Below, piece after piece: positions 1 to 7,383 of a stretch of 18,492 nucleotides of DNA. The first letter of the stretch is position 1; each line of letters opens with the position of its first letter. This stretch comes from Candidatus Egerieousia excrementavium. Lineage in GTDB: Bacteria; Bacteroidota; Bacteroidia; Bacteroidales; UBA932. The notes under the pieces are model-generated. The model did no database searches. It was not told where the DNA came from and was given only the letters and a program-made list of their open reading frames with translations. The stretch covers positions 1-18,492 of the forward strand of contig JADINB010000035.1 in assembly GCA_017694275.1 (NCBI GenBank), in the 5' to 3' direction. Position numbers and translations under genes: made by a program.

Positions 1-122
1 CAGAACCTATTGCGATGAAAAGATAATGATTACTAATTGATTAGACTTTTTTACAGGAAGCTCCTAAAAGTTCTGATAATGTTTCAAATCCGGAATTTTG
101 GATTTGAGCCATCTCTTCAAGA

Positions 123-614
123 ATGGGTATAACGAGCGGATGGGATGAGATAATTGTATTTATAAACGGAATGCTGTCGAGTTGTGCCGATTTGGAAGGA
201 ATGACCGTTGCCGACATTACAGGATTTGCGCATCTGACCGGAGTGGAGGCTGCCAAGTTTGGAGTATATGCATCGGATGCCATTTCCCCACGCGATGTGG
301 TTATGGTGCAGACAAGGATGTACGACCGCGACAGGCCGGCAATGAATGTAGCGGAGGGAATGCCTCTTGGATGGCAGAAGCCCGTGAAAAGATATGTCCC
401 CAAGTATGAGACAGAGGCCTCCAGAAGAGGACGCGAGCCTATGCGTGCTCTTGTTCACTGGGAACCCTGCCTGAAAGTTTCTGACGGCAAGGCTACGGTT
501 GAGTTTTACAGTTCGTCGCACAAGGCAGACTACACCCTTATTCTGGAAGGAATGACAGGCAACTCCGAGCCGCTCTTTCTGAAAGGGCACATAAGCAGGG
601 GAGTGCAAAGGTAA
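123..614 (+). CDS. C-terminal fragment of a TonB-plug-domain surface protein
   Basis: About 163 codons are open. The first half (IIVFINGMLSS, then roughly VADITGFAHLTGVEAAKFGVYASD) follows the pattern of a TonB receptor plug domain: 'v.idG.l', a 'v..i.vlkg..aa.fG..a..g' stretch, then 'VVMVQTR'. The second half has PLGWQKPVKRYVPKYET and, near the end, a beta-rich segment with VHWEPCLKVSDGKATVEFY. I know this arrangement from the C-termini of large (about 800 aa or more) Bacteroidota surface proteins with a macroglobulin-like or carboxypeptidase-regulatory N-terminus and an embedded plug. No signal peptide or N-terminal domains are present. The frame is closed by a TGA at 105-107, and none of the three forward frames continues the protein upstream. 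It is therefore a 5'-truncated gene or a joining error near the contig end. The ATG at 123 has only a weak purine stretch before it and is probably not a native start. It converges on nadD with a 10-bp gap. Confidence 0.6.
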   Translation: MGITSGWDEIIVFINGMLSSCADLEGMTVADITGFAHLTGVEAAKFGVYASDAISPRDVVMVQTRMYDRDRPAMNVAEGMPLGWQKPVKRYVPKYETEASRRGREPMRALVHWEPCLKVSDGKATVEFYSSSHKADYTLILEGMTGNSEPLFLKGHISRGVQR

Positions 615-624
615 AGTTGGCCTG

Positions 625-1176
625 TCAGAAAGTCAGATTGTCTGTATTTTCGCCTCTTGCAGCCATTTCCCGTATCATTGTAGAGGAAATGTCGTACAGA
701 GGTGCGTCCAGGAAAGTCGCATTGTACTTTTTGCAGAGCGCCCGGGAATCGAACCCGCGTCGCGGGTAGACCAGAATCTGATATTCGGAGAGAATCTCGC
801 GCCATTTGTACCAACGTTCTATGTTTGCAATGTTGTCGGCCCCCATAATGATTGAAAACCGGGTTTGGGGCTCGCTCCTGCGCAAATGTTCGAGTGTGTT
901 GTAAGTGTAGTTCGGCCGCGGAAGCTCAAATTCCACGGTGGAAACCTCTGCCGGTCTGCCTCCATATTCATCATTGAACCTCTTTATGGCATCTTGCAGC
1001 CTTTCCAGCCTGGATTTCTCGTTTTCAAGAGTCCCGCTGCCGGACTTGAATGGGTTTTCCGGCGTAAGGACAAACCGCAGGGAATCCACGTCACAATTCT
1101 GCAGGACATATTTTGCTATTGCAATGTGGCCTGCGTGCAATGGATTGAAAGAACCGAAATAGAGGGCGCAGTTCAT
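625..1176 (-). CDS. nadD: Nicotinate-nucleotide adenylyltransferase
   Basis: Cytoplasmic enzyme of NAD synthesis that adenylylates nicotinate mononucleotide with ATP to give deamido-NAD. The 183-residue protein begins with the nucleotidyltransferase signature GSFNPLHAGH (residues 8-17), a slight variant of GGxFxPxHxGH. It has the MGADNI segment (111-116), RWYKWREI (121-128), LVYPRRG (135-141) and the family's C-terminal SSTMIR (164-169), which replaces the ISSTxIR motif of the usual form. Length is normal for the family (about 190 aa). It is the last gene of the operon, 15 bp downstream of gmk, and meets the converging fragment at 614 without an obvious hairpin between them. The ATG at 1176 is the natural start because the Rossmann strand begins immediately after it. 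Confidence 0.95.
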   Translation of the reverse strand: MNCALYFGSFNPLHAGHIAIAKYVLQNCDVDSLRFVLTPENPFKSGSGTLENEKSRLERLQDAIKRFNDEYGGRPAEVSTVEFELPRPNYTYNTLEHLRRSEPQTRFSIIMGADNIANIERWYKWREILSEYQILVYPRRGFDSRALCKKYNATFLDAPLYDISSTMIREMAARGENTDNLTF

Positions 1177-1191
1177 AAGGGATTGTGCCGT

Positions 1192-1770
1192 TTATTCATT
1201 GTAAAATCTTTCTACGATAATCTCTGCTTCCCTTAGTGCGCATTCCAGAGAGTCGTTTACTATGATTCTGTCGAACATGCCGGCATATTCCAGCTCCTCT
1301 TCTGCTTTTGCCACCCGCCTTTCTATGGCTTGCGGGGAGTCTGTGCCCCGCAATACAAGTCTCTCTTTAAGAGTCTCTACAGACGGCGGCCTGATAAAGA
1401 CCGCAAGTGCGTGGCTGCCGTAGAGTCTTTTTATGTTTATGCCACCCTTTACGTCTATGTCGAAAAGGATTATATGCCCCTTTGCCCAGATTCTCTCTAC
1501 TTCGCTTTTAAGAGTTCCATAGTAAGAACCTGCGTACACCTCTTCATATTCAACGAATTCACCCTTTTCAATCTTTTGTTTGAACTCTTCTTTCGTGAAA
1601 AAATAGTAGTCAACCCCGTCTTTTTCCTCTCCACGCGGAAGGCGGCTTGTTGCCGAAATCGAGAATTCAAGAAAAGGGTATTTGCCCAGCAGATGCTTTA
1701 CAATGGTACTCTTCCCCGCTCCAGAAGGGGCGGAGAAGATGATTACCTTGTTTTCATTCGAGACAGCCAT
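1192..1770 (-). CDS. gmk: Guanylate kinase
   Basis: Phosphorylates GMP (and dGMP) to GDP with ATP in the cytoplasm, an essential step of purine nucleotide supply. The 192-residue protein has the P-loop SAPSGAGKST at residues 13-22, the GMP-binding stretch SATSRLPRGEEKDGVDYYF (39-57), and the FDIDVKGG strand characteristic of guanylate kinases. The frame stays open another 58 codons upstream, but that extension is basic, low in family similarity and lies within the 3' end of the preceding gene, so I place the start at the ATG at 1770. This start overlaps the stop of the creatininase-family gene as TAATG, which suggests translational coupling. nadD follows 15 bp downstream. Confidence 0.95.
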   Translation of the reverse strand: MAVSNENKVIIFSAPSGAGKSTIVKHLLGKYPFLEFSISATSRLPRGEEKDGVDYYFFTKEEFKQKIEKGEFVEYEEVYAGSYYGTLKSEVERIWAKGHIILFDIDVKGGINIKRLYGSHALAVFIRPPSVETLKERLVLRGTDSPQAIERRVAKAEEELEYAGMFDRIIVNDSLECALREAEIIVERFYNE

Positions 1771-2534
1771 TATTCGTATAACTCTTTTTCCTTGTCGATT
1801 TTCGAGAATTCTACAATGAAGTCTGCAATCTTTTCGATACATGCATCCATGAAGATCCTGCCCTTTTCCGGTGTGGCGTCCTTTGGATTGCCTACTCCGG
1901 TATCTTCGGTTACATATATCCATCTTCTTGGCATCCATGCCCATTTTTCACGGAATCCCTTGATTTTCATTTTTGTTTCAGCACCATCTCCTGCTTGGTC
2001 GAGCGGAAGCACCAGTTCGGGCATTATAGCCTGCATTGAAGCGGTCTCAAGTTCTCCTGCGTGGTCTCCCTGTTCTGTGAAGTAATCGTCTCCGTTGCAG
2101 GCTTTCCACCAGCTTACAGTGCAAATCATTATCTGAGGCATCTCCACGCTCAGTTCCCTTATCATGGGCTGGAAGTTGTTTCCTCCGTGTGCATTGAGGA
2201 TGATGAGCTTGTTTATACCGTCTTTAACCAGAACCTGTATCACATCCTTGATAATCATTTTCTGGGTTGTGGGATTCATGTTCATGCAAAGCCTGACCTC
2301 CATCTGGCCTGAATTCACGCCGAAAGGAATGGCCGGGAGCAGCACGCATCCGGCTCCCCTTTCCCAGGCCTTCTTGCAAGATTCATAAGCAACCTTCTCT
2401 GCCAGAAAGGTGTCGGTCCCGTACGGGAGGTGGAGATTGTGGGCTTCTGTGCAGCCCCATGGCAGAACAGCTATCTTGTACTTCTGTTTACGAACATCTT
2501 TCCAGTTGTTCGCCTGTAAATTGAAAGATTCCAT
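1770..2534 (-). CDS. Creatininase-family amidohydrolase
   Basis: 254 residues from the ATG at 2534. The metal-site motifs of the creatininase/MftE superfamily are present: GCTEAHNLHLPYGTD (residues 27-41, ligands likely E30, H35 and D41), LNAHGGNN (113-120, H116) and GDHAGELETA (156-165, E163 or E161). Members hydrolyse cyclic amides or formamides, for example creatinine or the pathway intermediate FAPy in riboflavin-type metabolism. The substrate cannot be read from the sequence, and creatinine itself is unlikely to be deduced from family membership alone. A reading from the ATG at 2561 would add nine residues (MSSLLNHHI), but that codon lies inside the predicted -7 promoter box at 2559-2566, so the shorter start is preferred. 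It is the first gene of the operon with gmk and nadD, overlapping gmk by one base. Confidence 0.85.
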   Translation of the reverse strand: MESFNLQANNWKDVRKQKYKIAVLPWGCTEAHNLHLPYGTDTFLAEKVAYESCKKAWERGAGCVLLPAIPFGVNSGQMEVRLCMNMNPTTQKMIIKDVIQVLVKDGINKLIILNAHGGNNFQPMIRELSVEMPQIMICTVSWWKACNGDDYFTEQGDHAGELETASMQAIMPELVLPLDQAGDGAETKMKIKGFREKWAWMPRRWIYVTEDTGVGNPKDATPEKGRIFMDACIEKIADFIVEFSKIDKEKELYE

Positions 2535-2558
2535 AATATGATGGTTTAATAAACTTGA

Positions 2559-2590
2559 CAAAGTTAGGAAAAAACGGGGTGCTGTGTAAA
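2559..2590 (-). promoter_or_regulatory. Bacteroidota-type promoter for the creatininase-gmk-nadD operon
   Basis: Read on the minus strand, TAACTTTG (2559-2566) is an exact match to the TAnnTTTG -7 box. A TTTA (2587-2590) sits 20 bp upstream, one base off the TTTG -33 box. The expected transcript start is near 2552, leaving a leader of under 20 nt before the ATG at 2534. This is a pattern match only, without expression data. Confidence 0.55.
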
Positions 2591-2658
2591 AATATTTTCA
2601 GTGCATGGATTTGCAGTGCAGGAAAAACTTAAAAATATGCAAAATCTGAAAATATTGT

Positions 2659-2666
2659 TACTTTTG
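2659..2666 (+). promoter_or_regulatory. Candidate -7 box for the aldolase gene
   Basis: TACTTTTG matches TAnnTTTG exactly and lies about 75 bp ahead of the aldolase ATG. No TTTG is visible at the usual 19-21 bp upstream, so only the -7 element is supported. It shares the 2535-2739 divergent intergenic region with the minus-strand promoter at 2559-2590. Confidence 0.4.
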
Positions 2667-2739
2667 CATGTTTTTTGATAGCAAGACCTGTCGAATTCAA
2701 TGGATATTATTGGTTTTAACGATATAAAAATTTTGTATA

Positions 2740-3702
2740 ATGGTATCTTACAAAGAATTAGGCTTGGTAAACAGTAGAGAGATGTTTGCCAAGGCAATCA
2801 ACGGCGGATATGCAATTCCTGCATTCAATTTCAACAACATGGAGCAGATGCAGGCTATCATTCAGGCATGTGTGGAGACAAAGTCTCCTGTTATCCTTCA
2901 GGTTTCAAGCGGCGCAAGAAAATATGCCAACCAGACAATCTTGAGATATATGGCACAGGGTGCTGTAGAATATGCGAAAGAGTTGGGATACAGTATTCCA
3001 ATAGTTCTGCATCTTGACCATGGCGACAGCTTCGAGCTTTGCAAGTCATGTATAGAACTGGGCTTCTCATCTGTAATGATAGACGGTTCACATCTCCCTT
3101 ACGACGAGAACGTGGCATTGACAAAGAAAGTGGTGGACTATGCTCATCAGTACGATGTTACAGTAGAAGGCGAGCTTGGCGTACTTGCAGGGGTTGAAGA
3201 TGACGTAAAGGCTGAAAGCCATACTTATACAAGGCCTGAAGAGGTTGAGGACTTTGTAAAGAAGACAGGCGTGGATTCACTTGCTATCTCGATAGGAACA
3301 TCACACGGTGCATACAAGTTCAAACCGGGTCAGAAACCTGAAATCCGCCTGGACATTCTGGCAGAGATTGAGAAACGTATCCCTGGTTTCCCTATTGTGC
3401 TTCACGGCTCTTCAAGCGTGCCTCAGGATATAGTTGCAGAAATCAACAAATATGGCGGCAAACTGAAAGATTCTATCGGTATTCCTGAAGATCAGTTGAG
3501 AGAGGCTTCTAAATCTGCAGTATGCAAGATCAATATTGACAGCGACGGCCGTCTGGCCATGACTGCTGCAATCAGAAAAGTCTTTGTCGAGCATCCGGAG
3601 GAGTTCGATCCCCGCAAATATCTCGGACCTGCAAGAGAAAAGCTCAAAGAGCTTTACATGCACAAGGTACGTTGCGTACTGGGGTCGGAGAACAAGGCTT
3701 AA
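2740..3702 (+). CDS. fba: Class II fructose-1,6-bisphosphate aldolase
   Basis: Zinc-dependent aldolase that reversibly splits fructose-1,6-bisphosphate into dihydroxyacetone phosphate and glyceraldehyde 3-phosphate in glycolysis and gluconeogenesis. The 320-residue protein has YAIPAFNFNN at the start, HLDHGD (91-96, with the catalytic aspartate D93 and zinc ligand H94), VEGELG (142-147), the IGTSHGAYK segment with H189, LHGSSS (221-226, zinc ligand H222) and KINIDSD (263-269), all in the expected order. Length fits the 310-340 aa branch. Tagatose-bisphosphate aldolase is a related alternative, but the lone housekeeping context favours fructose-bisphosphate. It stands alone between a divergent promoter region and a strong terminator. 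No Shine-Dalgarno sequence is obvious, which is common in this phylum. Confidence 0.92.
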   Translation: MVSYKELGLVNSREMFAKAINGGYAIPAFNFNNMEQMQAIIQACVETKSPVILQVSSGARKYANQTILRYMAQGAVEYAKELGYSIPIVLHLDHGDSFELCKSCIELGFSSVMIDGSHLPYDENVALTKKVVDYAHQYDVTVEGELGVLAGVEDDVKAESHTYTRPEEVEDFVKKTGVDSLAISIGTSHGAYKFKPGQKPEIRLDILAEIEKRIPGFPIVLHGSSSVPQDIVAEINKYGGKLKDSIGIPEDQLREASKSAVCKINIDSDGRLAMTAAIRKVFVEHPEEFDPRKYLGPAREKLKELYMHKVRCVLGSENKA

Positions 3703-3723
3703 TTGCATTGTGATACGGATTAT

Positions 3724-3758
3724 GGGCGGCCGAGCGTTGGTTTCAGCCGCCCTTTTTT
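3724..3758 (+). terminator. Rho-independent terminator after fba
   Basis: GGGCGGC (3724-3730) pairs with GCCGCCC (3746-3752) around a 15-nt loop and is followed directly by six T. It ends the aldolase transcript and separates it from grpE. Confidence 0.9.
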
Positions 3759-3842
3759 ATAGGCATGTCATTTTGTCCGAATTTCATGTCTGCCGTGTAT
3801 TGGCAAATATTTTGAATCGAGGCGGAGTAAAAAGGAGAAATC

Positions 3843-4466
3843 ATGAAACGGAACAAAGATAAGAACGAAATGGAAGGCAAGGCTTCCCAAGTTCAGGAGA
3901 AGGAACAGCAGAAGGCAGAGGCTCAGGCCAATGAACCAGGCAGCCAGGAAGAAAGCCTGGCAGAAGAGACTGATGCCGAAGCCATCCATAAGGATAAAAA
4001 CTGCGAGGAGATTGAAAAGCAGCTGCAGGAATACAAAGACAAGGCTGCAGAGGCAAATGACAAATATGTTAGAATGGCAGCCGAGTTTGACAATTTCAGG
4101 CGCAGAAGCGCACGTGAGAGGCTGGAGTTGATAAATACTGCTTCGGAAGATGTCATAAAGGGTATCCTGCCGGTCCTGGACGATTTTGAAAGGGCAGTCA
4201 AAGTGCTTAGAGAATCTGAAAGTTCTGCTGCTGCAATAGAGGGAACAGAATTGATTTACAATAAATTGTTTTCTTTCCTCAAAAGCAGGGGGCTCTCTGT
4301 AATCGAGGCGATGGGCAAGGAGTTGGATACAGAGTTTCACGAGGCTGTCGCCCAATTCCCTACCGACGACAAAGAAAAGAAAAACAAGATTATAGATATT
4401 GTGCAACAAGGGTATATGCTTAACGGCAAGGTTGTCCGTTATGCAAAAGTGGTAGTAGGAGTGTAA
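3843..4466 (+). CDS. grpE: GrpE nucleotide exchange factor
   Basis: Releases ADP from DnaK and so resets the chaperone cycle in the cytoplasm. The 207-residue protein has a long charged, low-complexity N-terminus (residues 1-60, rich in E, K, Q and A), a coiled-coil segment (about 58-85), the family core KYVRMAAEFDNFRRR (74-88) with ILPVLDDFERAV (108-119), and the C-terminal beta domain ending in QGYMLNGKVVRYAKVVVGV. A good ribosome-binding sequence (AGGAG at 3833-3837) precedes the ATG. dnaJ starts 3 bp after the stop, so the two are co-transcribed. dnaK is not in this window. I saw neither a CIRCE operator nor a convincing -7 box upstream; TCATTTTG at 3768-3775 is one base off. Confidence 0.95.
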   Translation: MKRNKDKNEMEGKASQVQEKEQQKAEAQANEPGSQEESLAEETDAEAIHKDKNCEEIEKQLQEYKDKAAEANDKYVRMAAEFDNFRRRSARERLELINTASEDVIKGILPVLDDFERAVKVLRESESSAAAIEGTELIYNKLFSFLKSRGLSVIEAMGKELDTEFHEAVAQFPTDDKEKKNKIIDIVQQGYMLNGKVVRYAKVVVGV

Positions 4467-4469
4467 AAA

Positions 4470-5639
4470 ATGGCAAAAAGAGATTATTACGAAGTCTTGG
4501 GTGTAGACAAATCGGCATCTGCGGAGGAGATAAAAAAGGCCTACAGGAAAATGGCGATAAAATATCACCCTGACAAGAATCCCGGTGACAAGGATGCCGA
4601 AGAAAAATTCAAGGAGGCTGCCGAGGCTTATGATGTATTGAGCAATCCTGAAAAAAGGCAAAGGTATGACCAGTTCGGTCATGCAGGCTTCAGCGGTGCA
4701 GGTGGTGCCGGTGCCGGAGGATTCAGTGCCGGCGGTTTTTCTATGGAGGATATTTTCAGCCAGTTCGGAGACATATTCGGCGGGCGCTTCGGCTCTTTCG
4801 GCGGATTCGGAGGCTTCGGCGGCTCGTCTCGCGGAGGCCGTAAGGTGTCCAGGGGCAGCGATATAAGAATCAGGGTGAAGCTTTCGCTCAGGGAGATAGT
4901 AAAGGGCGTGGAGAAGACCATAAAGATAAACAAATATGTGCCTTGTCCCGATTGCAGCGGGCGCGGTGCCAAATCTGAGGCCGACATCAAGAGTTGTGAT
5001 TCATGCCACGGAACCGGCGTGGTTACGCAGGTTGTGCAGACTATGTTCGGACAGATGCAGAGCCAGACTGCATGTCCCAAATGTAACGGAACAGGCAAGA
5101 TAGTTGTCAATCCCTGTCCAAAATGTTCTGGCTCCGGACTGGTGAAGGCGCAACAGGAGATTTCGTTCAAGATACCTGCTGGTGTTTCAGATGGCATGCA
5201 GTTGACAGTCAAAGGAAAAGGTAATGCTGCAAAAAATGGTGGCATAAGCGGGGATTTGCTTGTGGTCATAGAGGAAGAACCTGACAAGGAACTTCAGAGA
5301 GATGGTAATGATTTGATCTATTCTCTGTTTATAAGCGTACCTGATGCCATATTGGGCACAACCGCAGAGATTCCTTCGGTAGATGGCAAGTTGAGGATAA
5401 AGATAGATCCAGGTACCCAGTCGGGAAAAATATTGAGGTTGAGGGGAAAAGGTATTCCGGATGTGAATGGTTACGGCACGGGAGACATGCTGGTATATGT
5501 ACAGGTGTGGATTCCCAAGAATCTTACTTCGCAGGAGAAGGAGGCTTTGGAAAAGATGAGGGGTTCAAGGTCGTTTGATCCCAGACCCTCTTCCGACGAG
5601 AGGAACTTTTTTGACAGAATTAAAAGAATGTTCAGTTAA
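4470..5639 (+). CDS. dnaJ: Chaperone protein DnaJ (Hsp40)
   Basis: Delivers unfolded clients to DnaK and stimulates its ATPase. The 389-residue protein has every class-I DnaJ element: a J domain (residues 1-70) with the catalytic HPD at 33-35, a Gly/Phe-rich linker (about 72-125), four zinc-finger CxxCxGxG repeats (CPDCSGRG, CDSCHGTG, CPKCNGTG, CPKCSGSG between about 159 and 223), and the C-terminal substrate-binding and dimer domain. Length is typical. It directly follows grpE, and its stop overlaps the start of the M23 peptidase gene as TAATG, which is an unusual coupling partner. Nothing suggests loss of function. Confidence 0.97.
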   Translation: MAKRDYYEVLGVDKSASAEEIKKAYRKMAIKYHPDKNPGDKDAEEKFKEAAEAYDVLSNPEKRQRYDQFGHAGFSGAGGAGAGGFSAGGFSMEDIFSQFGDIFGGRFGSFGGFGGFGGSSRGGRKVSRGSDIRIRVKLSLREIVKGVEKTIKINKYVPCPDCSGRGAKSEADIKSCDSCHGTGVVTQVVQTMFGQMQSQTACPKCNGTGKIVVNPCPKCSGSGLVKAQQEISFKIPAGVSDGMQLTVKGKGNAAKNGGISGDLLVVIEEEPDKELQRDGNDLIYSLFISVPDAILGTTAEIPSVDGKLRIKIDPGTQSGKILRLRGKGIPDVNGYGTGDMLVYVQVWIPKNLTSQEKEALEKMRGSRSFDPRPSSDERNFFDRIKRMFS

Positions 5640-7357
5640 TGAGACGGAATGAACCTAAGATAAGCTGTATCAAATGCAGTGTCATGATTTTTGTCACGAC
5701 ACTGCTTTTTCCTTTTTACGGCCAGGCGCAGGATAACGGGAATTTTGAATTCAGATACCCGCTTGACGTGCCTATGAGCCTTTCCGGCAATTACGGAGAG
5801 TTGCGTTCCAACCATTTTCACGCAGGAATAGACTTTAGAATAGGCGGTGTAGTCGGAGCTCCGGTATATGCTGCCGCAGACGGTTATGTCTCAAGAATAT
5901 CGGTTTCGCCTACAGGTTATGGCAATGCTCTGTATATCACTCACCGTAACGGGTATGTGAGTGTTTACGGCCATCTTCACAGGTTTGAAAACAGGATAAG
6001 GGAGTATGTCCGTGCTGAACAATATGCATCACAGAGTTTTGTAGTGGATATTTGTCCGGACTCGGCCTGTTTCCCTGTAAAGGCCGGCGAACTTATTGCC
6101 TTTGGGGGAAATACGGGTTCTTCAGGAGGACCGCACCTGCATTTTGAAGTGAGACGGGATGGATCTACCTTGAACTTGGTTACAAACGGGCTTTTTGCTA
6201 TTGATGACGGCAGAAAACCTGTAATCAACCGTGTCGCATTTATGGGATACGAGATTGAGAATGGAGTCGCAAGAGTGTTCAGGATAAACAGGCCCAGATC
6301 TCGTTCTGCCGTTATTCCTCTTCCCCGCCTTTCGTATGTGGCTGTAGATGCCATCGACCGTATGGAGGGTACCAACGCAAAACTTGCAATAGGCGAATAC
6401 AGTGTGTTTCTTGACGGAGAGTGCATATACAGGTTCAAGGTCGGCGATATTCCAATGAATGAAAGCCGTTACCTGAATTCACTCATAGAGTATCCGCTCA
6501 AGAGCAGAGCCGGCAGGATGATGGTGAAAAGTTATGTTGAACCCGGCAACGGCCTTGCATACAAGATAGATTGCAGCAATAACGGCCTGATAGTGCTGAA
6601 TGATGATTCTGTCCATACGCTTACAGTGGAGGCTAGAGATTACGGGAACAATGTGGAACGGATAAGCTATAAGGTCAGGAGAGCCTCTGAACCGTTGGCG
6701 GTGAACGATCAGCTCCCTCCGAAAGGGACTTTTGCAGCATGGCATCTGCCCTTTTTCTATAAGAAGGAGGGGTTCGTATTCTCCATGCCGGCCGGTGCGC
6801 TTTACCGTTCGATTTATTTCGAAGCAGCAGAAGATTCTGCCGCCGCATCTGGAGATTTCTGCTCAAAAGTCTGGAAAATATCAGGCTACGAAACTGCGCT
6901 GCATATTCCTGCCGGGCTTTCAATAAGATATGAAGGTCCAGACAGCCTTAAGTCCAAGGCACTTCTGGTCTCTGTTTCACCTTCGGGCAGAACCTACGGT
7001 GCAGGCGGAGCAATAGACAGTTGCGGATATGTAACCTCAAAAATTTCATCTTTCGGGAGTTATGCTGTCGCATTGGATACAGTCCCTCCGGTGGTAAGGG
7101 CTTATGTCGCAAATGGTGAGACTCTCAGGCGCGACATTGTTTCATTTTCCATAAGAGACAGACTTTCCGGTATTGGCAAATATGAAGTGGAGATAGACGG
7201 CCGGTGGGTCTTGGCTGAATTCGATGCAAAGCGCAGCAGGCTTGCGGCAAATCTTGCGGATGCGGGGATAGAAAGGGGCAAAAGGCATGCTCTCATAATA
7301 AGGGTTTCAGACAATAAAGGGAATGAAACAGTTGTGAAAAGAGATTTTAAATGGTAA
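5639..7357 (+). CDS. Secreted M23 (LytM-type) zinc peptidase
   Basis: 572 residues. A hydrophobic N-terminal stretch (about 14-28) ending near GQAQDN looks like a signal peptide, so the protein is probably periplasmic or surface-located. The peptidase M23 fold is at residues 40-180: NHFHAGID holds the HxxxD zinc site (H61, D65), GHLH follows at 111-114 and GPHLHFE at 165-171, so all LytM metal and catalytic histidines are present. These enzymes cut peptide cross-links in peptidoglycan. The remaining 390 or so residues contain beta-rich, Ig-like stretches (for example DTVPPVVRAYV and IRVSDNKGNE) of unassigned role, perhaps for binding or regulation. The ATG overlaps the dnaJ stop by one base, and anmK follows 26 bp downstream, which places it in a cell-wall turnover context. 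Confidence 0.88.
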   Translation: MRRNEPKISCIKCSVMIFVTTLLFPFYGQAQDNGNFEFRYPLDVPMSLSGNYGELRSNHFHAGIDFRIGGVVGAPVYAAADGYVSRISVSPTGYGNALYITHRNGYVSVYGHLHRFENRIREYVRAEQYASQSFVVDICPDSACFPVKAGELIAFGGNTGSSGGPHLHFEVRRDGSTLNLVTNGLFAIDDGRKPVINRVAFMGYEIENGVARVFRINRPRSRSAVIPLPRLSYVAVDAIDRMEGTNAKLAIGEYSVFLDGECIYRFKVGDIPMNESRYLNSLIEYPLKSRAGRMMVKSYVEPGNGLAYKIDCSNNGLIVLNDDSVHTLTVEARDYGNNVERISYKVRRASEPLAVNDQLPPKGTFAAWHLPFFYKKEGFVFSMPAGALYRSIYFEAAEDSAAASGDFCSKVWKISGYETALHIPAGLSIRYEGPDSLKSKALLVSVSPSGRTYGAGGAIDSCGYVTSKISSFGSYAVALDTVPPVVRAYVANGETLRRDIVSFSIRDRLSGIGKYEVEIDGRWVLAEFDAKRSRLAANLADAGIERGKRHALIIRVSDNKGNETVVKRDFKW

Positions 7358-7383
7358 CTTTACCCTCACTTAAATGATTTGTT

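Noticed and set aside
1771..1944. N-terminal 58-residue extension of guanylate kinase
   Set aside because: It lies wholly inside the upstream gene, and the ATG at 1770 fits the family length and forms a TAATG overlap.
1330..2085. A 251-codon plus-strand frame over gmk and the creatininase-family gene
   Set aside because: Antisense to two clear enzymes; its sequence shows no domain.
2736..2741. TATAAT in front of the aldolase gene
   Set aside because: It overlaps the start codon, and the phylum does not use the sigma-70 -10 box; the TAnnTTTG match further upstream is better placed.
3802..3816. TGGCA...TTG as a sigma-54 site before grpE
   Set aside because: The GC of the GG-N10-GC core is missing, and no enhancer-binding regulator is nearby.
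3768..4682. A 304-codon minus-strand frame across grpE and dnaJ
   Set aside because: It is antisense to two certain genes, is full of hydrophobic and Phe/Leu/Cys runs typical of reading the opposite strand, and matches no family.
4679..5287. A 202-codon minus-strand frame inside dnaJ
   Set aside because: Proline-rich shadow of the Gly/Phe linker and zinc fingers; no independent start signal.
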